A stretch of DNA of 64,000 nt from OLB11 sp041392835 (GCA_041392835.1 JAWKLF010000001.1:1154413-1218412), one strand, 5' to 3'. Shown: positions 49,089-58,547, numbered from the stretch's first letter. Translations and numbers: made by a program. The notes: generated by a model not told the origin, from the sequence alone.

Positions 49089-49152
49089 GCAAAAGCAAAT
49101 GTGCTGCATTGGGTCGGCTTTGAGCATTGGGATGCAGCTCTTTTGATTTTGC
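49089..49152. repeat. Flanking hairpin b of the PLD cassette
   Basis: GCAAAAGCAAATGTGCTGCA pairs with TGCAGCTCTTTTGATTTTGC around a 24-nt loop. It lies at the 5' side of the PLD operon, 70 nt inside attC site 2. It is followed by GAAGCGTTGGCATTTTTTC, also found after hairpins d and e. Confidence 0.65.
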
Positions 49153-49221
49153 TGAAGCGTTGGCATTTTTTCTTTCATTTTTCTGTTCGTTTTCTGTCGG
49201 TCGTGTCGTCTTTTAGGGTGA

Positions 49222-49358
49222 GGCATAACGTTTTGGCGCTTGGCGAAGAAGCGGATTTCGAAGCACTAAACTGTCAGCCCAACACAAAAATTTGATTACG
49301 AGGTAGAATGTTCAATTAACCACTGAACCCGCTTTTTTGCCAAACGCCTGTTACCTGC
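49222..49358 (-). repeat. attC-like site 2
   Basis: The left arm GCGCTTGGCGAAGAAGCGG pairs with CCCGCTTTTTTGCCAAACGC. The boxes are GGCATAAC (left; complements GTTATGCC of site 1) and GTTACCTGC (right; complements GCAGGTAAC of site 3). The centre is shared with sites 1 and 6 (ATGTTCAATTAACCAC). Confidence 0.85.
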
Positions 49359-49375
49359 TGTGTTTCTGACTTTCG

Positions 49376-51020
49376 TCATAGGTTTGAAGTGTCGAAATAC
49401 TGTTTTGCAAAGTCTGAAATACGTTTTGTCGTTTCCGTTATTTCTGTTTCTATCCATTAGGGGTACTTTTCTCTTATTTCGAGTGTAACTTGATAAAGCT
49501 TCATGTCCTGAACAATTCACTTTTCTTGTCAAACGATTTGTTACCGAATTTACTGTTTTGGCTCTGTGTCAGTAAAGCCAAGTTACCTGCAAGTTGTAAG
49601 AAGTTTTCTAAACTCTTCGCTGTATTCTTCGTCTGTCGGATTTTGTGGTTTTAATATGTTCAATTGTGTAACTGTTATAAGGTCTTTTGTCTAATAAATG
49701 CACCTGAACGATTTTAAGTCTTAAACTATTTTCATATTGCCACAATACAAACTTGATTGTATTTCGGTTGTAGTGCCATTTTTTTCGTTGTCAAAATAGT
49801 TTGTGATTATGTTTTTAAATCTGTCTCCGTCATTCCAATACCACTTAAATCCTGTTTCAGTTACATTCTTAATATCTTGATATAGATTGTCAATATTATA
49901 AGCAACTTTTGGATTGAAATACTGTTTTGAATAATGAGGTAAATAGTCTGTACACGTGTCGCCAAGTTTTAGCTTGAAGCAAAGCACTTCTAATAATTTT
50001 CAAAATCTTTGCAAATGTGTCATACTTTACTTCTCCCTTATAGAAATTATTTAATAAAACAAGTTTCCAATTTGCTTCATTGCCAACAAAAATAGGTTTG
50101 TAATATCTGATTGGTTTTATTGCTTACAATACTTTTAGCACTGTGCGTTAGTTCAACAAAGTTTTCAAAGAACAACTTTATCCATTGCGTTTTATTTTCT
50201 TCTTTGATTAGCTTTTCCTTTATTGCTTCAATGTTACCGCCAATGTTAAAAAACAAATTGCAGTAATTATCTAAAAGTTCGTTTTTCAGTGGAAATAGCC
50301 TTCAACTGCTTCAATGTATCTATATGTTTTGGAAATAATGCTTTGAATTTCTGCAATGTCATTATTCGCTTGATTGTTGTTTGTTAGTGTAAATCTGGTG
50401 CATTAAATATGCTTTGATTACTTCAAATCTTGAAAGTTCTTTGCCACGGTTGTTTTGATATTCAAAAACCTGTGTCGCTTCAACTTTATTGGTAATGTAA
50501 AACGTGCTGATTACTGCGTTTTCTAATGTCTGCTGAACTAAGTTTAAATTCTGTTGTCAAGTTTGCTTAACTCTGTTCAAAAAGTTAAACGCTTTATTAA
50601 TTCTCTTTTGTGAAATTGTTTCGGTGTCGTCAATTGCTGATACCAAATGTTTTGGGTAACTTTTTTGAAAATTTGCCCGAATCGTCATCAATAGTCTTAA
50701 AAACGTCTGTCAAATAGATTTCTCCTAATACTGTCAACATTTTCGCCTTTTAGGATTTTGATTTTGGCAATTGCAGAAAGAAACAGAATTGTCGTTGTAA
50801 GTCTTTGTTGTCCGTCAATTATAAAAAGAGTGTTTCCGTCCTTTTCAAAAAAGGAATTGACCCAAGTAATATTTCTTTCCTTTTTGTTTCCCAAGGTCTT
50901 CAAAAAACTGTGTGCATTGTTTCTTTTCCCAACTATATGCACGTTGATAAGCTTCTTCTTTCTGAACTTTTGAAAAGTTGTTGTATGCTTTCGGCTGTTT
51001 TGTTTTTCTGTTTCTGTCAT
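49376..51020 (-). pseudogene. DUF262-DUF1524 protein (GmrSD-like restriction factor), frameshifted
   Basis: From ATG 51020 (MTETEKQ) the joined frames give AYQRAYSWEKKQCTQFFEDL, then NTLFIIDGQQRLTTTILFLS, the DGQQRxTT signature of DUF262 (ParB/Srx-like nucleotide-binding domain). The C-terminus shows YTIEHI, PQNPTDEEYSEEF and LGNLALLTQSQNSKFGNKSF, the HNH-type DUF1524 nuclease domain. Total about 550 residues, normal for GmrSD-type fusion enzymes, which cut modified phage DNA (type IV restriction). Around six indels break it. The stop lies 18 nt from attC site 2. Confidence 0.75.
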
Positions 51021-51043
51021 AGGTAATTACAATAAGGTGAAAA

Positions 51044-51070
51044 ATCTGTGGTGGCTTCGCCACCACAGAT
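51044..51070. terminator. Perfect 12-bp hairpin between zinc-ribbon and DUF262 genes
   Basis: ATCTGTGGTGGC and GCCACCACAGAT enclose a TTC loop. It sits in the 55-nt gap between the small zinc-ribbon gene and the DUF262 gene (minus strand). Without a T-tract it may attenuate or stabilise mRNA rather than terminate. Confidence 0.5.
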
Positions 51071-51075
51071 AAGTC

Positions 51076-51289
51076 TTAAAGTTTTGTCCATTGATGATGG
51101 CTACCTGATGGACAATTGAATGCACTTGGAGTGCTTTTAGATTTTACCAACAAAGCACATTTCTTGCATTGGTAATTGTTTGTTCCTACATCGCGAGGTT
51201 TGTCCATTGGTGATGTCACACCTGAGCAATTAAGCCTTGGTGTCAGGCTTGTTAAGTGTGCTACACTTTTTACATTGAAAATTTTTCAT
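51076..51289 (-). pseudogene. Small zinc-ribbon protein, duplicated motif (one frameshift)
   Basis: From ATG 51289: MKNFQCKKCSTL, then after a shift near 51235 CSGVTSPMDKP, then NNYQCKKCALLVKSKSTPS, FNCPSGSHHQWTKL and stop. This is two tandem units of QCKKC...C-S/P-x-G-x...W/M-x-K about 38 residues apart, so one or two zinc ribbons in 71 residues. It shares a cassette with the DUF262 gene and lies directly upstream of it. Function unknown. Confidence 0.6.
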
Positions 51290-51411
51290 CTTTTCATTTT
51301 TTTTGTTCCTGCCTACTCTGGTCAGTTTTCAGCTTCCCCGTTTTCCTGCAAAGTCCAGAAGTTAGTCCGTCAAAACGTGTCGTTGTCTTGTATGGTCGTC
51401 TTTCTAACATA

Positions 51412-51541
51412 GCAGGTAACGGTTTGAGGCTTGCCGAAGTGGGGGAATTAGAAATTGCAAATGTTTAAATTTAGTACAAAGTTCAATAGAATTACAAATG
51501 TTCAATGTAGCAATTCTGCCCCCCATTTTGGCAAACCCTTG
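51412..51541 (-). repeat. attC-like site 3, interrupted at its right end by IS copy 2
   Basis: The arm GAGGCTTGCCGAAGTGGGGG pairs with CCCCCCATTTTGGCAAACCC; a second inner pair AATT-AGAATTGC/GCAATTCT is visible. The left box GCAGGTAAC complements GTTACCTGC of site 2. Removing the IS (51542-53874) joins ...CCCTTG to TTGTCGG and recreates the right box GTTGTCGG, which complements CCGACAAC of site 4. Confidence 0.85.
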
Positions 51542-51616
51542 TTGAACTAAACCTTCGGTAGCCTGTGTTAATCATTAATCAAATATAGTAATAAATTTAG
51601 AGTCTAAAAACAAATA

Positions 51617-52564
51617 ATGATGACTAAAAAAAAATCAGTAACAGCATTACGATTCAATAAAATTTTGAATCAAGCTTGTGAGAAGTAGAAGGATTTGAAG
51701 CCTTGCTTCTCAGGTTTCAACAACACGTGGCGTGCTTGGTCGAAGCGAAAAAACTTTTGAAAATTATTCACGACATGTGGCTGGCTTTGCATTTTCATTG
51801 TTTGCCGACTGAGTTGGATGAAGAACAGGTTCATTGAATATTTATTCAATTGCAACAACGAAGCAAACACCATCACAAACTTATTTCAAACACACGGTGT
51901 ATGGACTGCGTTTTTTACTAAAAAGCCGAAGGATTGCCTTATTCATTTTTGCATTTGCCTGCCATAAAAAAAGATAAAAAACTCCCAGTGGTGTTAAAGA
52001 AAGAGGTTTGGAAAATGCTTTGCACGCCCAAATTATTAAAACACAAAATACTCATTGGCTTATTGTATGGTTGTAGTTGATGTATGGAAGTACGAAACTT
52101 AAAAATTGCTCATCTTGATTTTGATAGAAAACAACTACACATAGTACAAAGCAAGGAAAAAAGATCGCTATGTACCATTGAGCGAACATTTAATACGTGG
52201 ACTAAAAAAAATATTTGGAATCAGAAAAACCAGAAGAATATCTTTTTCAACGGTCAACCCAATGGCGGAAGCAGGTGGCGATTTTGACTCTCGCTATTCG
52301 CAACGTGGTGTGTGCAATGGGTAGATGAAACAAATTGCCAAAGAAGCAGGCACATCTTAAAAAGACGTTCATACCCACAGCATGCGCCATTCCTATGCCG
52401 TGCATTTATTGGAGAAGATGGTTTAAATATTGTTACACTCAAAAATTTATTTGGCCATGAAAACATAGAAACCACCATGGAATATTTGCTCCTGTGCCAG
52501 CTCGAAGACCGAAAAAAGTTTTAGTCCATTAGATACTTTGTATGCACGCTTCGCCAAAATATGA
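51617..52564 (+). pseudogene. Tyrosine recombinase of the IS91-like element, copy 2 (frameshifted)
   Basis: Same gene as at 41414. Recognisable pieces include TKKKSVTALRFNKIL, the LLYGC region, SMRHSYAVHLL-like (here HSMRHSYAV in another frame) and LFGHENIETTMEYLLLCQLE. Indels are at positions different from those of copy 1, so a consensus of the two copies would restore most of the reading frame. Confidence 0.75.
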
Positions 52565-52606
52565 AGTAGAGATGTGTTTCTCAATTTAGGCAAGGAGTAG
52601 AAAAAA

Positions 52607-53638
52607 ATGGATTTGAATGTGCATCAAATCAAAACCATTCGTGCCATAAAAATTTGTCGAACCAAAGAACTTGGCGGACACATGAATGTTGTACAAGTTG
52701 TGGTACCATTCATATTTCATATAACTCTTGCCGCAATCGACATTGCCCGAAATGCAAGGCAAGCGCGAAAGCTTGGGTACAAAAACGAGAGCAAAGAACT
52801 GTTACCCGCAGCCGTACTTCCACGTCGTTTTTACATTGCCTTCGGAGTTGAATAATCTGTGCATGTACAAACCCAAAGAGCTTTATGATAGTTTGTTTGA
52901 AAGTGCATAGCATTGCTCAATTTGGCAAAACTAAAAATCTACACATGGGTATGATAACGATACTGCACACTTGGGGGCAAAAACTTATCCTTGCATCTTT
53001 ATGTACATTGCATTATTCGGGAGGCGGCATAAACGCAAAGGCAAATTTATGAAAAGATACGAGCCGATGGTAAATATCTATTTAGTGTAAAAGCCTTGAG
53101 TAAAGTTTTTCGTGCTAAGATGATAGCGAGCTTGCGCAAGCGAGACATAAACGACAAGTTATTATTTGATAAACTGTTCAACAAAAATTGGGTAGTGTAT
53201 GCCAAATGCCCATTTGGCAATGCTTCCAGCGTGATAGAATATCTGGGGCGATATACGCACAAGGTGGCCCGTGGCAATAGCAGAATAAAAATGTAAACCA
53301 AAGAAAGCGTCACATTTACTTATAAAGATTACAAACAAGGTGGTTCAAAAAAGAGATGACCTTAACGCTCAAGAAATTTACACGTCAGTTTGCACAACAT
53401 GTTTACCGCATCGCTTTTATGCGATCGTCATTATGGATTTTTGAGTAGCACGTGGAAAGACAAAAACTAAAAAATCTTCAAGCGCAATTAATGCAAATTG
53501 TAAACCACAAAAACAGTGGCAACAAAACTGCACAAATGTCCATGTTGTAAAACGGGCACCATGATCACAATAGATGTTTTGGTAAACGCGGTCCACCACA
53601 AAAAGCTATTGGTGACTTGCAAATCTAATCCTGCATAA
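52607..53638 (+). pseudogene. IS91-family (HUH, Y2) transposase, copy 2 (frameshifted)
   Basis: This copy keeps the ATG (MDLNVHQIKTIRAIKICRTK), followed in shifted frames by CTSCGTIHISYNSCRNRHCP, YFHVVFTLPSELNNLCMYKP, SVKALSKVFRAKMIASLRKR, the Y-x3-Y motif in SSVIEYLGRYTHKVA and HKCPCCKTGTMITIDV. It is collinear with copy 1. Seven or more indels break it. Confidence 0.8.
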
Positions 53639-53887
53639 TGGTGGGTAGGGGAAGGTGTATGAAGAAATGAAATAATGAAACCGTTTTGAACATTATGAAA
53701 ATAAAATTCATACAAAGCTGTACTACTTACAGCAAAATCGAGAACAATTAAAAGTTCGATATCTCCATAATAAAATTTTACTGCTTAGCTTGTAATCGGT
53801 TCAGCCTGCCCCGTTTTTCGGGGTTCAACAGCGTTTTCATGCTCGGTCTTCCAGACCGCACGAAAACTTAGTTGTTGTCGGTAGTTT

Positions 53888-55039
53888 TTATCTTTTCATT
53901 ATTTTTTTAGTTACAATTTTATTATTCTGTCTTAAAGTTAAGTAATATATTCCATTTGATAAATTTTGTATGTCAATATAATTTTCATTCTTTTCTAATT
54001 TTTTTTCTAAAAGTAGTTGTCCATATATAGAATGCAATTTAGTTTCTATTGGCATATAAAAATCTGCTTCTATGTATATTTTTGTTGCAGTTGGATTTGG
54101 ATATAAATTTATTCTCAAATTTTCAGTTCCTGTTATTGCAGTTACATTTTGAGGGATAATAAATTGTGCTTTAACAGGATGATGGTCAGAAGTGGCTGCC
54201 CAAGTATAATTCTTAATAATCTTTGCACTATTGTTTACATAGAATGGCTTCATTTCATTACTTACTATAATGTGGTCTATCATATTGTTATAATTTCCAA
54301 TCATTGAACCTATATTAAGTTTTGAGTATTCAAGAGTAACTGGAAAATAATTAGTGCTGTCATTTAAGAATGGTTGAGCATTAGATTGTCCACCACTTGC
54401 ACAGATTGTTGTATCTAAATCTTCATTGTAATCGCCTAATATAGTTAAACTATCATTTGGATAGTAAGTATCAAGAGTATCTTTTAATTCTGCAAAAAAT
54501 TGAGTTCTCATTGAACAAGAAGCACTATCTCCTGTAGATTTTGTATGAATGATTACAAACTTAAATGGTCTCCAAATATTATCTGCACATTTAACATCAC
54601 ATTTTACAAAAAACGGAAATCTTCCATTAGTGTTTGTATTTACAGTAGCACTTGATTGCATTAAAGGTCTTACCATAATTGTACCTACCATTGACTTCCT
54701 ATATAAAAAACCAAATTTTAAAGAATTCTTATAATTAATACTATTCGTATCAACAGCTCCACTTCCATAGTATGAATAGTAATAACCAAAATTTCCATTC
54801 AAGTTATTGGCTAACCACTTAAAACTATCAACATTTACTACTTCTTGACAAGCGTAAATATCTGCCCCAATTCCATTCATAACATTTTTTACATTCGTTG
54901 TTTGTCCAACTAATGTTGTATCGCTTCCAAATAATCTTAAATTCCAAGTAACAACATCTAAAGTGTCATTGTAAATTTGGGCATTTATGTTATTATTTAA
55001 ACCATAAATAAATGCAAATAAAAAAATAATTCTTTTCAT
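53888..55039 (-). CDS. Secreted endonuclease/exonuclease/phosphatase with T9SS sorting domain
   Basis: The product (383 residues from ATG 55039) has a signal peptide (IIFLFAFIYGLNNNINAQ). An EEP domain follows: VVTWNLRLFG (N), ADIYACQEVV (metal Glu), IIHTKSTGDS, LTILGDYNEDLDTT (D-x-N), MIDHIIVS and TSDHHPVKAQF (catalytic D-H). The last 75 residues are a type A T9SS C-terminal domain (LRINLYPNPTATKIYIEA ... NGIYYLTLRQN ... KIMKR). It should be an exported nuclease or phosphodiesterase. Its stop is 7 nt from the attC box. It overlaps the lipoprotein gene upstream in the same cassette. Confidence 0.85.
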   Translation of the reverse strand: MKRIIFLFAFIYGLNNNINAQIYNDTLDVVTWNLRLFGSDTTLVGQTTNVKNVMNGIGADIYACQEVVNVDSFKWLANNLNGNFGYYYSYYGSGAVDTNSINYKNSLKFGFLYRKSMVGTIMVRPLMQSSATVNTNTNGRFPFFVKCDVKCADNIWRPFKFVIIHTKSTGDSASCSMRTQFFAELKDTLDTYYPNDSLTILGDYNEDLDTTICASGGQSNAQPFLNDSTNYFPVTLEYSKLNIGSMIGNYNNMIDHIIVSNEMKPFYVNNSAKIIKNYTWAATSDHHPVKAQFIIPQNVTAITGTENLRINLYPNPTATKIYIEADFYMPIETKLHSIYGQLLLEKKLEKNENYIDIQNLSNGIYYLTLRQNNKIVTKKIMKR

Positions 55040-55040
55040 A

Positions 55041-55592
55041 TTAATTGAATATAAATCTACCACTAACAGAATGGTTGTTTATTAAAATATTAGAAAACTC
55101 AAAATATCGTTTATTGTTCTTATAAGAGTAATTAATTGTACCACTTGTATTATTTTGAGTATTCCAACTATCAATAACACTCCCATCTTTCATAGGCACA
55201 ATTCTAATACCTGACTTTCCCCAAGGGCAATTAAAATAATACATATTTCCATAACTTGTCAATGGATAAGTTGGTGAAAACATTTGATTACTTATAACAT
55301 TTACACTATCATAAATTTTAAAATTAATTCCAATATCATTGTTTTGCCAAGATAGCATATTGTCGCAATGTTGTTTTACAGTAATATAATATCCCCAGCC
55401 AACATCGCTACTTGAGCCATTATCATATGTCATACTAACATTTGCATTAGGAAAGGGGATTTCTCTAATGTCATCATCAATTTTTAAATAGTTTCCATCA
55501 GAAGGAATATTTTTAATTTTATCTTTCTTGCAAGAGATAAATATTAATGAAAATAATAAAATAATTAAGTGAAATTTGTTTGTCATTTTCAA
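55041..55592 (-). CDS. Cassette lipoprotein, unknown
   Basis: The 183-residue protein has a lipoprotein signal (IILLFSLIFISCKKDK) and a beta-rich body with aromatic strands (VGWGYYITVKQHCDN, MYYFNCPWGKSGIRIVPM, YSYKNNKRYFEFSNILINN), reminiscent of small Bacteroidota lipoproteins with one beta-sandwich. It is the first gene of a cassette, starting 24 nt after attC site 4, and abuts the secreted nuclease gene. It might be its inhibitor or immunity protein, or a surface partner; no evidence beyond position. Confidence 0.7.
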   Translation of the reverse strand: MKMTNKFHLIILLFSLIFISCKKDKIKNIPSDGNYLKIDDDIREIPFPNANVSMTYDNGSSSDVGWGYYITVKQHCDNMLSWQNNDIGINFKIYDSVNVISNQMFSPTYPLTSYGNMYYFNCPWGKSGIRIVPMKDGSVIDSWNTQNNTSGTINYSYKNNKRYFEFSNILINNHSVSGRFIFN

Positions 55593-55615
55593 TGTTTATG
55601 AGGTTAGCAAAATTA

Positions 55616-55751
55616 CCGACAACGTTTTGGGGCTTGGCGATGTGGCGGATTTTTAGCACAAAAGTTCAATCGAAGAACTGCACTTGAACTTACCACAAAA
55701 CCGTCATACGAAGCACTGCACCCGCCATTACGCCAAACCGCTGTTACCTGC
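55616..55751 (-). repeat. attC-like site 4
   Basis: The arm GGGGCTTGGCGATGTGGCGG pairs with CCCGCCATTACGCCAAACC; an inner pair TTCAATCGAAGAACTGCACTT/...CGAAGCACTGCA gives further structure. The boxes are CCGACAAC (left) and GTTACCTGC (right), complementing GTTGTCGG after the IS and GCAGGTAAC of site 5. Confidence 0.88.
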
Positions 55752-55810
55752 TGGGCTTCTTTCGGTCTGTCCTCTGCTCTGTCAAGCTTGAGCTGTCTTT
55801 GTGCGTTTGC

Positions 55811-55875
55811 TTGCAGGCTCTTTTGCTTTTTTTGAGTTGGTTCAAGAGTTGGCAAAAAAGCAAATGTGCCTGCAA
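55811..55875. repeat. Flanking hairpin c of the restriction-modification cassette
   Basis: TTGCAGGCTCTTTTGCTTTT pairs with AAAAAGCAAATGTGCCTGCAA's arms around a GAGTTGGTTCAAGAGTTGG loop. Same elements as hairpin a, located between the restriction gene stop and attC site 4. Confidence 0.65.
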
Positions 55876-55889
55876 ATACGTTGGCAGTC

Positions 55890-57197
55890 TTATGTTGTGA
55901 TGTCAACGATTTCATTTTGCTTGTATAAGTTAGGCAAGTGTTGAGATTTAATTCTGAACTGGCTACGTTTCTTAATTTTCGGCTTTGTCGAAACGTTTTC
56001 CATTTTAATTCCGGGGTCATAATAAATGTTACCGTTAGCCATTTGTCCGAGAAAAAGTTGAAAATCTGTCCCACTACCAAGTATGATTTTGTTGCCGTAT
56101 TTGTATTGGCGTTCCTGTTCTGTTTCGGAAAGTGAAGGAACATAACACGCTTGATTATGCTTTCTGTTCCAATGAAGCAACATAGAAGAAAAACTCCAAG
56201 ATGCAGTTTCATTTCCTTTGATGTCAACTAATGAAATACGTCCGTTGCTATTTCTAATTTTCCCACTTTCAGCATCAAAGCCAATTAGCTGCATTTCTAA
56301 ATTTGTCAACGAATGACGAATACCAGTTTTGTGAACACCACCAAAATTTATTCGGTCTTCTCTTCCTGTTTTGTCAGCATAACCATACATTTTCAAAAAT
56401 GCTTCCGCACCTTTTGTTTTATAAATGCCGTCTGTTGGTTCAGGTGTCATTAGTGTAATAACAGCAGAGTTTATTCTTTCAAAGTTTGTAACTCCAAATT
56501 GTTTTACTTCCCAACCTAAAAAGTCAGGCTCTGAATATCCGTTTGGAGTAATGCCTAACTCTGCTTCTAAAGTGTAGCCTCCGCAATTGGGAGCTTCACA
56601 CGGTAGAAGATTACCGTTTCCGTCAAGTCGCTTTGATTTTATCCAGCCTAATTCGTGAATGCGAAGCAATTCGCCTATGAGTTTTGCTCGATTGTTTGCC
56701 ACTTGTGGCAATCCAATAACTTTAAAAACTCCGTGTTCAGAAACTAATTTCGTTTGAGAAAATTCCTTTGCAATTTCAGAAGTAGGCGAAGCAACATAGC
56801 CTAAAACAGTTCCGTTTTTTGCAACTGCAAAAAATAAAAGTCTGTCCGCAAGCCTTTGTGTCATTAGCTCCGATGGTGGATTTTGGCACTTGGCTAAGAA
56901 ACCTGAAAAGCGAACTTCAGGATATTTCGGATATAAAATGAGTTGTGAATTTGGAGCAGGATAAACATTCCCATCTTCGCTTATCCAAGAGAAATTTATT
57001 GTTGCTTTAAATCTTTCTTTATTCCAGTCTCCTGCTTCTTCTGTTTTAATTTCAGAGATTGGGAGAATGTTTAAAATCTCAAAACTACCTCCGAAATAAA
57101 CTTGATTTTTCGAGTTGTCGTTTGGCGATAATTTCTTAATGTAAATTTTGTTACATCCGTTGTTAGTAAACAGCGATTTGAGATTTTTTAGGTTCAT
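55890..57197 (-). CDS. MvaI/BcnI-family restriction endonuclease
   Basis: The 435-residue protein has the MvaI/BcnI-like pattern: HELGWIKSKRL, CGGYTLEAELGITPNGYSEP and DFLGWEVKQFG, where E...(S)EPDF..WEVK forms the PD-(D/E)XK-type active site. Then come SAVITLMTPEPTDGIY and AFLKMYGYADKTGREDRINF. Enzymes of this family act as monomers on CCNGG-type sites (CCWGG or CCSGG); the exact specificity here is unknown. The gene overlaps the end of the cytosine methyltransferase gene by 35 nt. Intact, unlike its neighbours. Confidence 0.82.
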   Translation of the reverse strand: MNLKNLKSLFTNNGCNKIYIKKLSPNDNSKNQVYFGGSFEILNILPISEIKTEEAGDWNKERFKATINFSWISEDGNVYPAPNSQLILYPKYPEVRFSGFLAKCQNPPSELMTQRLADRLLFFAVAKNGTVLGYVASPTSEIAKEFSQTKLVSEHGVFKVIGLPQVANNRAKLIGELLRIHELGWIKSKRLDGNGNLLPCEAPNCGGYTLEAELGITPNGYSEPDFLGWEVKQFGVTNFERINSAVITLMTPEPTDGIYKTKGAEAFLKMYGYADKTGREDRINFGGVHKTGIRHSLTNLEMQLIGFDAESGKIRNSNGRISLVDIKGNETASWSFSSMLLHWNRKHNQACYVPSLSETEQERQYKYGNKIILGSGTDFQLFLGQMANGNIYYDPGIKMENVSTKPKIKKRSQFRIKSQHLPNLYKQNEIVDITT

Positions 57198-58389
57198 TGA
57201 GTTTTGCTAATTCTTTTACAATGTTTTTCCCAACCGCTTGTATCAAAGGTGTTACAACTGAATTTCCAAATTGTTTGTATGCTTGATTGTCAGAAACTGG
57301 AATTAAAAATGTGTCTGGAAAGCCTTGTAATCTTGCACATTCTCTCGGTGTCAATCGTCTTGGTGTGCTTTTCCATTTTGTGGGATTAAATTTCAGCTCC
57401 GTCCTTGTAATATCTTGCACTCATTGTTCTTGAAATTCCCATTTAAGTCCGTCAAGCCGAAACCAAAACCATTGCCTTTTGCTTTGTGTTTTGCCGTATA
57501 CTCTTGCAAGTAATTCCAGAGATGGTTTCAATAAAGTATATTTCTTATCAACTTCCTTTTCTAAAATGTCTTTGATGGCAAATTTTGCATCAGGCATATT
57601 AGGAAACTGAAATGCTTCTTTGCCTTTTGAAAATTGTATTTCTAAATCCAACAATTATAATTCTCTCATGATGTTGCGGAACAAAATGTTTGCCGTCTAA
57701 AACTTTGTAGTAATTGACTAGCCTAATTCTTTTAGCGTTTCGGTAATAACTTTAAAGGTTTTTCCTTTTGTCGTGGCCATAAGATTTTTTGATATTCTCC
57801 AACATAAAAGCCGCTTTTATGTTTAATAATTCTTGCAACATCAAAAAACAATGTCCCTTGTGTTTCATCTAAAAACCGTGGGCTCTGCCTAAAGCGTTTT
57901 TCTTTGAAACTCCAGCAATTGAAAAAAGGTTGGCAAGAACTGCCAAGTAAAATATCGTGGTCAGCATTTCTATTTCTGAAATTTTTGTGATGTCGCCAAA
58001 TGGAACTTCCAAAATTAGCTTCGTAAGTTTTTTAGAATAGGTGTCCCATTCACTTGTAAAAACACACTTACCACCAAGATTTTGAAAAGTAAGTCTGATA
58101 CCGCCAATACCTGCAAATAGGTCACTGAATTTGAACCTATAGGATCTGTCGGTGGGAAATGGTATGTCCCATTTTATTGGTAAATAATACTGAAAGTCTG
58201 GTTCTTGGAACGATGTTTAGTTCTTCGTGTAACTCTGCGTCAACAAGCCTTAGCTGTCGGCTGGAAGTATTGCGAAACGTTGATTTTTATGGTTCTGAAA
58301 ATAATGTGCCGGCGGACAAGTCGTTGTCAGTCGTCTTGGTTACTTCAATTTTCAGCTTAGTTTTTATGTCAGAATACTTTTTGCTCATT
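57163..58389 (-). pseudogene. C5-cytosine DNA methyltransferase of the MvaI/BcnI-like system (frameshifted)
   Basis: Pieces in several frames form a Dcm-type enzyme: possible N-terminus MSKKYSDIKTKLKIEVTKTT (58389), motif I FSDLFAGIGGIRLTFQNLGG (about 58110), the region of motif IV with C-Q-P-F and motif VI near FYVGEYQK/MLENIKK. Late motifs are clean: RRLTPRECARLQGFPDTF (IX) and QAYKQFGNSVVTP (X), stop at 57163. A functional partner would be needed to protect the host from the intact nuclease, so the frameshifts are suspicious and may be consensus errors. Confidence 0.78.
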
Positions 58390-58485
58390 TTCGTCTGCAA
58401 GCGTCGTAAAAAATGCTAGTTAATTACTTTTCTATAGGCGAAATTTTCAACAGGTCAAGTGTCGGTGGTAGGCTTTGGTGCATAC

Positions 58486-58547
58486 AAAATTAAATGTGGT
58501 GTTTTGGGTCGGCAAGTGCATTGGCAAAACACCTCTTTTAATTTTGC
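58486..58547. repeat. Flanking hairpin d of the restriction-modification cassette
   Basis: CAAAATTAAATGTGGTGTTT pairs with AACACCTCTTTTAATTTTG. Same layout as b and e, followed by GAAGTTGGCATTTTTTC. It lies 5' of the methyltransferase gene and 65 nt inside attC site 5. Confidence 0.65.

Larger units (their letters stand above)
51542..53874 (+). mobile_element. IS91-like element with tyrosine recombinase, copy 2
   Basis: The 2.33-kb element is nearly identical to copy 1, with the same ends (TTGAACTAAACC ... CTTAGTTG). Differences from copy 1 are mostly 1-5 nt indels plus a 21-nt insertion near the right end that adds a small hairpin (GCCCCGTTTTTCGGGG, 53809-53824). Both genes are frameshifted. 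It is inserted between ...CCCTTG and TTGTCGG of attC site 3. Confidence 0.85.

Noticed and set aside
51176..51468. Plus-strand ORFs near attC site 3
   Set aside because: They overlap the zinc-ribbon gene and the attC site and show no domain; cassette genes are on the other strand.
55613..56227. Minus-strand 204-codon ORF in another frame of the restriction endonuclease gene
   Set aside because: Shadow frame: it crosses attC site 4 and hairpin c and overlaps the well-supported MvaI/BcnI-like gene; composition is not protein-like.
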